Of a stretch of DNA of 64,000 nucleotides, positions 60,201-64,000 are shown piece after piece. A program made the translations under genes and the position numbers. The stretch covers positions 1 to 64,000 of the forward strand of contig JAANDG010000510.1 in NCBI GenBank assembly GCA_036852015.1, read 5' to 3'. The notes below the pieces were generated by a model that worked only from the letters and a program-made list of their open reading frames with translations, was not told the origin of the DNA and made no database searches. Origin of the DNA: Pelodera strongyloides. Lineage: Eukaryota; Nematoda; Chromadorea; Rhabditida; Rhabditidae. The number at the start of each line of letters is the position of its first letter. Position 1 is the first letter of the stretch.

Positions 60201-63200
60201 AATGTTTAATCTATCACATTTGTAAACGTATCTACTTCTTTCAGAAAGCTGTGCGAACAAGGTTCTTCACGTATATTGCCCAATTCATGGAACACCTCAC
60301 TGGAAAAGCGTTAACGGAAGCTATTGTAAGTTCTTCTTGTTTGGTTTCTCTGTTCAGAATCTTTGTGTATATGTATATATAGTGATTGGTGAAGAGAAAG
60401 TAGAATCTTGTGTTATTTTGTTAGTTTATTTGAAGTGTGTGGTTAGCGGTGTGAATGTATGAAGCGGTGAGTGGTTAGTCACTGTTTTTAATTGTATTAT
60501 CCAGGGAAATTCCGAACACGGCGACCACACATCACTCGCCCTCATTTACGATGCCTGGGTGATCTTCATCAACAGTAAATGGTCGCTGGCTGTAGCAGAA
60601 GAGGACAGGGACACAGTTGGTGAGTTTACTAGTTTGCTTCTACCTAGTTTATATGTTCTCCCGTCATGTTTCTCCTTTCACTGTGGATTTGTCAGATTGG
60701 TTTGATTTTCATTTTCTATGATGCGTCATATGTAAGGCTGGCAAAGTGTGTGGGTAGAAAGTGATGCGTAAAGTCGTGCGCAAGTGAGTTGCGGATTTCT
60801 CTAACCAAAGTCCTTTTGGTTTGGACCGCTACTCGGACATCTCGAGGCAGAACATACCGAATTTATGCGACTTATAACCTACTGTATTTAAGAACGTGAG
60901 CTCTTGCTGGACCCTACCTGGAAGACTGTATGTGCATTCCTCCGAGGTGTTCAGGCTCCCCCTCATGGAATTCGACCAATTTGTTCGGAAGAGGATGATG
61001 ATGAGGTTACATTTTTTTGTAAATAACCTTTCTTACGGCATGGGGTCAGCTCGAATTGCACCACTTTGAATAGGTGCTATTGAGAATATTGCTGATAATA
61101 GCCACAATACGAAAATTACATTCAGTAATCTATTTTCGTATTGTGACTGTTATCGGCCATATTACCATTAACAACTATTCAAAATAGTGCGATTCGAGCT
61201 GCCCCCATCTCTATAAGTATTATAAGATTTGTTAATTTAAATACAATATGCCTACATGTTATCAGCTCAATTCGAATTGTTCACACGTTAATAGTGCGTT
61301 TAAGATAGTATTACTGCATCATCTATTTCCTTTATAGGGAAAGTTTGTAACTATATAACATGTTAATCCTACAATAATGCGTACTTTAGGACAGCGATGA
61401 CCGATCACTGTTCAAGGATTTACTCAGTCCGCTGGGCTCCCTATGTTGCTACACTGTTCGTCCCTACCTCGATACTGTGGCTGGGTAAGCTAGGTTTGAT
61501 AGGATAGCCTTGCAATTGTGCCTGTAGTTCTATTCCCGTTCGTTGAATGCTTGAAGACTGTTTTTTTTATTAGCAGGACATTGTATGCTTATTTCATTTC
61601 AGAGCTTACCGAGACCGTCTTTCCGAGTTCACTCGAATGGTAAATGGAACAGGAGATGTGAATCGTCTACCATTGTGGCAAGAAGATATGCACTGGCTTC
61701 TGCTCATCACAGGTAGTCCTATGGTGTCATTTCGATTTCAGCTCATGCAATGGGCCATTATTCAGACACGCAATATTTGTTTGAAACTCGGATTGATTCT
61801 TTAAATTTCATGACAGTTTGCTCAAGTTTGCTGTCATTTTACAAGATAATCTGTATACATTTGGTTCTACTTCCTGTCCCTAAGAGGTTTTTGAAACTGC
61901 TTGTGTCTGGCAGCAGGATAATTCGGTGATGTACAATTAGGTATTGAAGTTATTCGTCATTTACGTATGCAAAACTGGATTTAGCGCACTCGGTTGTTGG
62001 TGAGGATATCGATGGATCATGTCACGTGGAAAGTGAAGTGTTTGAGCATTCCATGGAGCGAATGAAGGAGCGGGGGCAGGTCAGCTTCATTCTTTCATTC
62101 TTGGTCGACAAAACATAAATCTCGCCGCGGTGAGTCCGGAGGTGGTTCGCGAAATTCTCTGTTGTCTGTTGTGGTACTTTGATAAATTTCTCGTACCACC
62201 GCCTAGCTTCAAAAGCCCAATAGGTATTCTAATCGGGAGGTGGTTCTGGTTCGGCCGTGAGCACTCCCAATTCGCGCATTATTCTAATTCCGGAATTGGT
62301 TCGCCGAAGAGCTCACTGGTTGGCTTAGGCTATGATATATGTGCCCATATGTTACCATAGTGGTAGACTGATATTGGACGTCAGTCCAAACGGCATGTCA
62401 GTTTATGCCGCGCTGCTTTGATTTACTGTGATGTGATTTAGTCAAGTATGTATAACCAGACGGCTACGCCACCTGAACCGTCTTTCTATAATTATGAAAC
62501 ATCTGTAACGTAGATGAAAATCTTTACGAATGAAGACACACATCATGCTTTTACATGAGAATATTCTAATTTGAGCTGCGGCACTCTTTTATACCCGAAG
62601 CGGAACAATTTATTCGAATTATACTTCCGTAACGTGAGTGCTAGCGCACGGTACAGTTACTTTTTTATATAATAAGACAAGGTCTTATCTCTCATTGTTT
62701 TAGCCGTACTCGATTGACGACCGTGTCGCCTTCCTCACTTCTTGTATCGAACATCCGGAACAGGAAAGGACAGCTACTGCCGAACTTGTAGATCCCTTTA
62801 TTTTGTGAGTATTATTAGTTCCTGGTTTGCGTTTGTTATAACAATTAATGTATGATAATGATAGTACACGATGATCACTTTATTCCTACATCCTGGGGCT
62901 GAGTGCGTATTTCTGGATCTGAGTGCGTATTGTTTGTGTTATTAAGATTGGATTTGTATGGTGTTTTTGGGTTGAGCTTCATATGTTCAGTCAGTCGTAT
63001 TCTTTTCGAATTCCTGAGGCCGTATTCACCAACACACAGGGAGCCCTCCCCGGTGTCCCCAGGGAGCTAAAGAGTGTGTTAGAGAGTGTGCGAGCAAAAG
63101 ATATACAGAGCGCTCGTGAGCCTAGGGAGGACTCCCTGTGTGTTGGTGAATACGACCTCTGAGTTCTCATCTTTAGATTAATTGGTGAAATTCTCGCGTG

Positions 63201-64000
63201 GGCCAGCGTGGAGCACCAGCTCATCACTTCTGCATCTCCCGAAATGATCTCACCTGAGGTTAGTAGGCAAGATTCAAGATATACAGTATTCTGAATTCGG
63301 ATAGATTACTGTAGTTTTTATTCTTTACATGCGGTACTGTCGTTCTAAGTATGTAAGTCTCAATGTAGTTTCACGGCAGTGTGATTATTTGTGATTTGGA
63401 ATTGTGATTATAAAATTGTTTACCACTGCTTTTGAATTTCAACCGGTGAGGAGAATAATTCATTCAGCTGTGCCGGAGTACCCTTTTTGCACTGCGTCGT
63501 CTCATCAACGCTGCTTCGTGTGTTCCAACACAAGACAATGATATTTACCCCAAACCCGAACTTTTACCACTTTTGCCCAAGGAAGGTTAGTTAGTTGTTT
63601 GATTGAACTTTCCAAGTTTGTTTATTTGTAATGCGTAATGTCAACGTGTGTCTATCATTTCACAATTCAAGGTTGGTGGCACAAGCTAACTGGGTGTTCT
63701 ATGTAACCTCCTTTTTTTAAAGCGAAATACCGGCAGGTTTTTGAAACGCATCGCAAGTACTTGCATTCCTATGCATTTATGCAAGGTGGGGTCTAATTGG
63801 GGTCTAGTTTTTGTTCTAATTTTTGCCCATTTGCATACGCTGCATAAGAAAGCAGGTGAACGCAATGCGTTTCAAAAAACCGCTTTAAATATTTCATTAT
63901 TTTTCGTTTTAGGTCCTTTCTCCAAACTTCTGGTCTCATTCTGCCTTCACAAAGTATTTGCAATTTTGCAACGATTTAGCGGGGAAGAGAAGTTGTGCAG
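57240..64000 (+). CDS. XPO4: Exportin-4, partial (right edge)
   Basis: Nineteen exons fall in the window: 57240-57290, 57573-57675, 57820-57961, 58228-58369, 58716-58832, 58934-59050, 59184-59330, 59663-59822, 60004-60092, 60245-60325, 60505-60619, an exon ending at 61007, 61390-61484, 61603-61712, 61985-62079, 62704-62804, 63177-63258, 63468-63585, 63913-64000 and beyond. This covers about 670 of roughly 1,150 residues. Family blocks: NQFVLFQIAQLIGELVLREW, SVAMIVKRGILDEKI, IFSWNFSARFLRRLF, LSCLVQLASLTGELM, LWQEDMHWLLLIT. HEAT-type helical repeats run throughout. XPO4 is a RanGTP-dependent karyopherin (known cargoes include eIF5A and Smad3). The twelfth exon is ambiguous: an acceptor at 60954 keeps frame, whereas a longer exon from 60893 aligns better with the family (PTWKTVCAFLRGVQAP) but breaks frame at a C7 run (60958-60964). 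Confidence 0.94.
58410..58573. mobile_element. Inverted-repeat element, family F copy 2 (shortened)
   Basis: In XPO4 intron 4. Matches the complement of 1509-1742 (AATTTACCGTATCTTGG, CTACACGAGGATA, GGCATACTTTCAAACCCCATT at the right end) with part of the interior missing. The left boundary is uncertain. Confidence 0.6.
59399..59571. mobile_element. TTAA-type element, family A copy, XPO4 intron 7
   Basis: Starts TTAAAGCGAAATGCCAGCCG, ends CCGTCCGGTAGATCGCTTTAA. The interior resembles 39542-39694 (CGAGCTAAATTCGAG, GTAAGAATTCAGTTGTCC). Confidence 0.88.
61040..61208. repeat. Near-complete palindrome in XPO4 intron 12
   Basis: Arms 61040-61118 (ATGGGGTCAGCTCGAATTGC... to ...CACAATACGAAAAT) and 61131-61208 are complementary with few mismatches around a 12-base loop. 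Probably a fold-back element of its own family; a fragment of the arm (CAGCTCAATTCGAATTG) recurs at about 61263. Confidence 0.8.
63016..63160. mobile_element. Short inverted-repeat element, family E copy 2
   Basis: GAGGCCGTATTCACCAACAC at the left and GTGTTGGTGAATACGACCTC at the right, same interior as 35143-35282. It ends 16 bases before the acceptor of the XPO4 exon at 63177. Confidence 0.87.
63717..63889. mobile_element. TTAA-type element, family A copy, XPO4 intron 18
   Basis: Starts TTAAAGCGAAATACCGGCAG and ends AAAAAACCGCTTTAA, with the right end missing the GGCCGGTATTT part. It stops 23 bases before the next exon's acceptor. The interior TGGGGTCTAATTGGGGTCTA is shared in reverse with 42082-42266. 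Confidence 0.86.

Overview
This is a nuclear window from an animal. It holds seven recognisable multi-exon genes with ordinary GT-AG introns: an ELK/LIN-1-type ETS factor, B9D2, UTP11, V-ATPase subunit C, CCDC12, the mitochondrial ATP synthase gamma subunit and exportin-4. A MAPK-docked ETS factor plus a transition-zone protein means a ciliated metazoan. Moderate introns, dense short inverted-repeat elements and tRNA-derived SINEs suggest a small-genome invertebrate, but I cannot name the phylum. All exon junctions below were joined by hand. Reading frame is kept at every junction except at one C7 run in exportin-4.

Layout. Bases 1-22,345 contain no gene I can defend, only CT/GA microsatellites, short inverted-repeat elements, tRNA-like units and unique DNA. 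Then come ELK-like (+, 22,346-28,860), B9D2 (+, 30,691-32,633), UTP11 (-, 36,562-33,260; tail to tail with B9D2), V-ATPase C (+, 38,117-42,782), CCDC12 (-, 46,534-43,590; tail to tail with V-ATPase C), a repeat-filled gap with a 5'-truncated LINE (47.0-48.0 kb) and a minisatellite, ATP5F1C (+, 52,248-56,884) and XPO4 (+, from 57,240, running off the right edge).

Repeats. CT/GA tracts crowd the left 28 kb and nearly vanish to the right. There they are replaced by three families of non-autonomous inverted-repeat elements (here A, B, C), all flanked by TTAA and beginning AG(C/G)GA, which looks like a piggyBac-type mode of insertion. Smaller families (E, F, G), SINE-like tRNA derivatives and one nested element (D in C) are also present.

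The genes do not form a pathway; most are housekeeping genes (ribosome assembly, splicing, two rotary ATPases, nuclear transport). The most unusual shared signal is a 3' splice site lying 0-8 bases before the start codon in five of the seven genes and 51 bases before it in a sixth. This would fit spliced-leader trans-splicing or systematic 5'-UTR introns. The closely spaced ATP5F1C-XPO4 pair is the best candidate for an operon-like unit.
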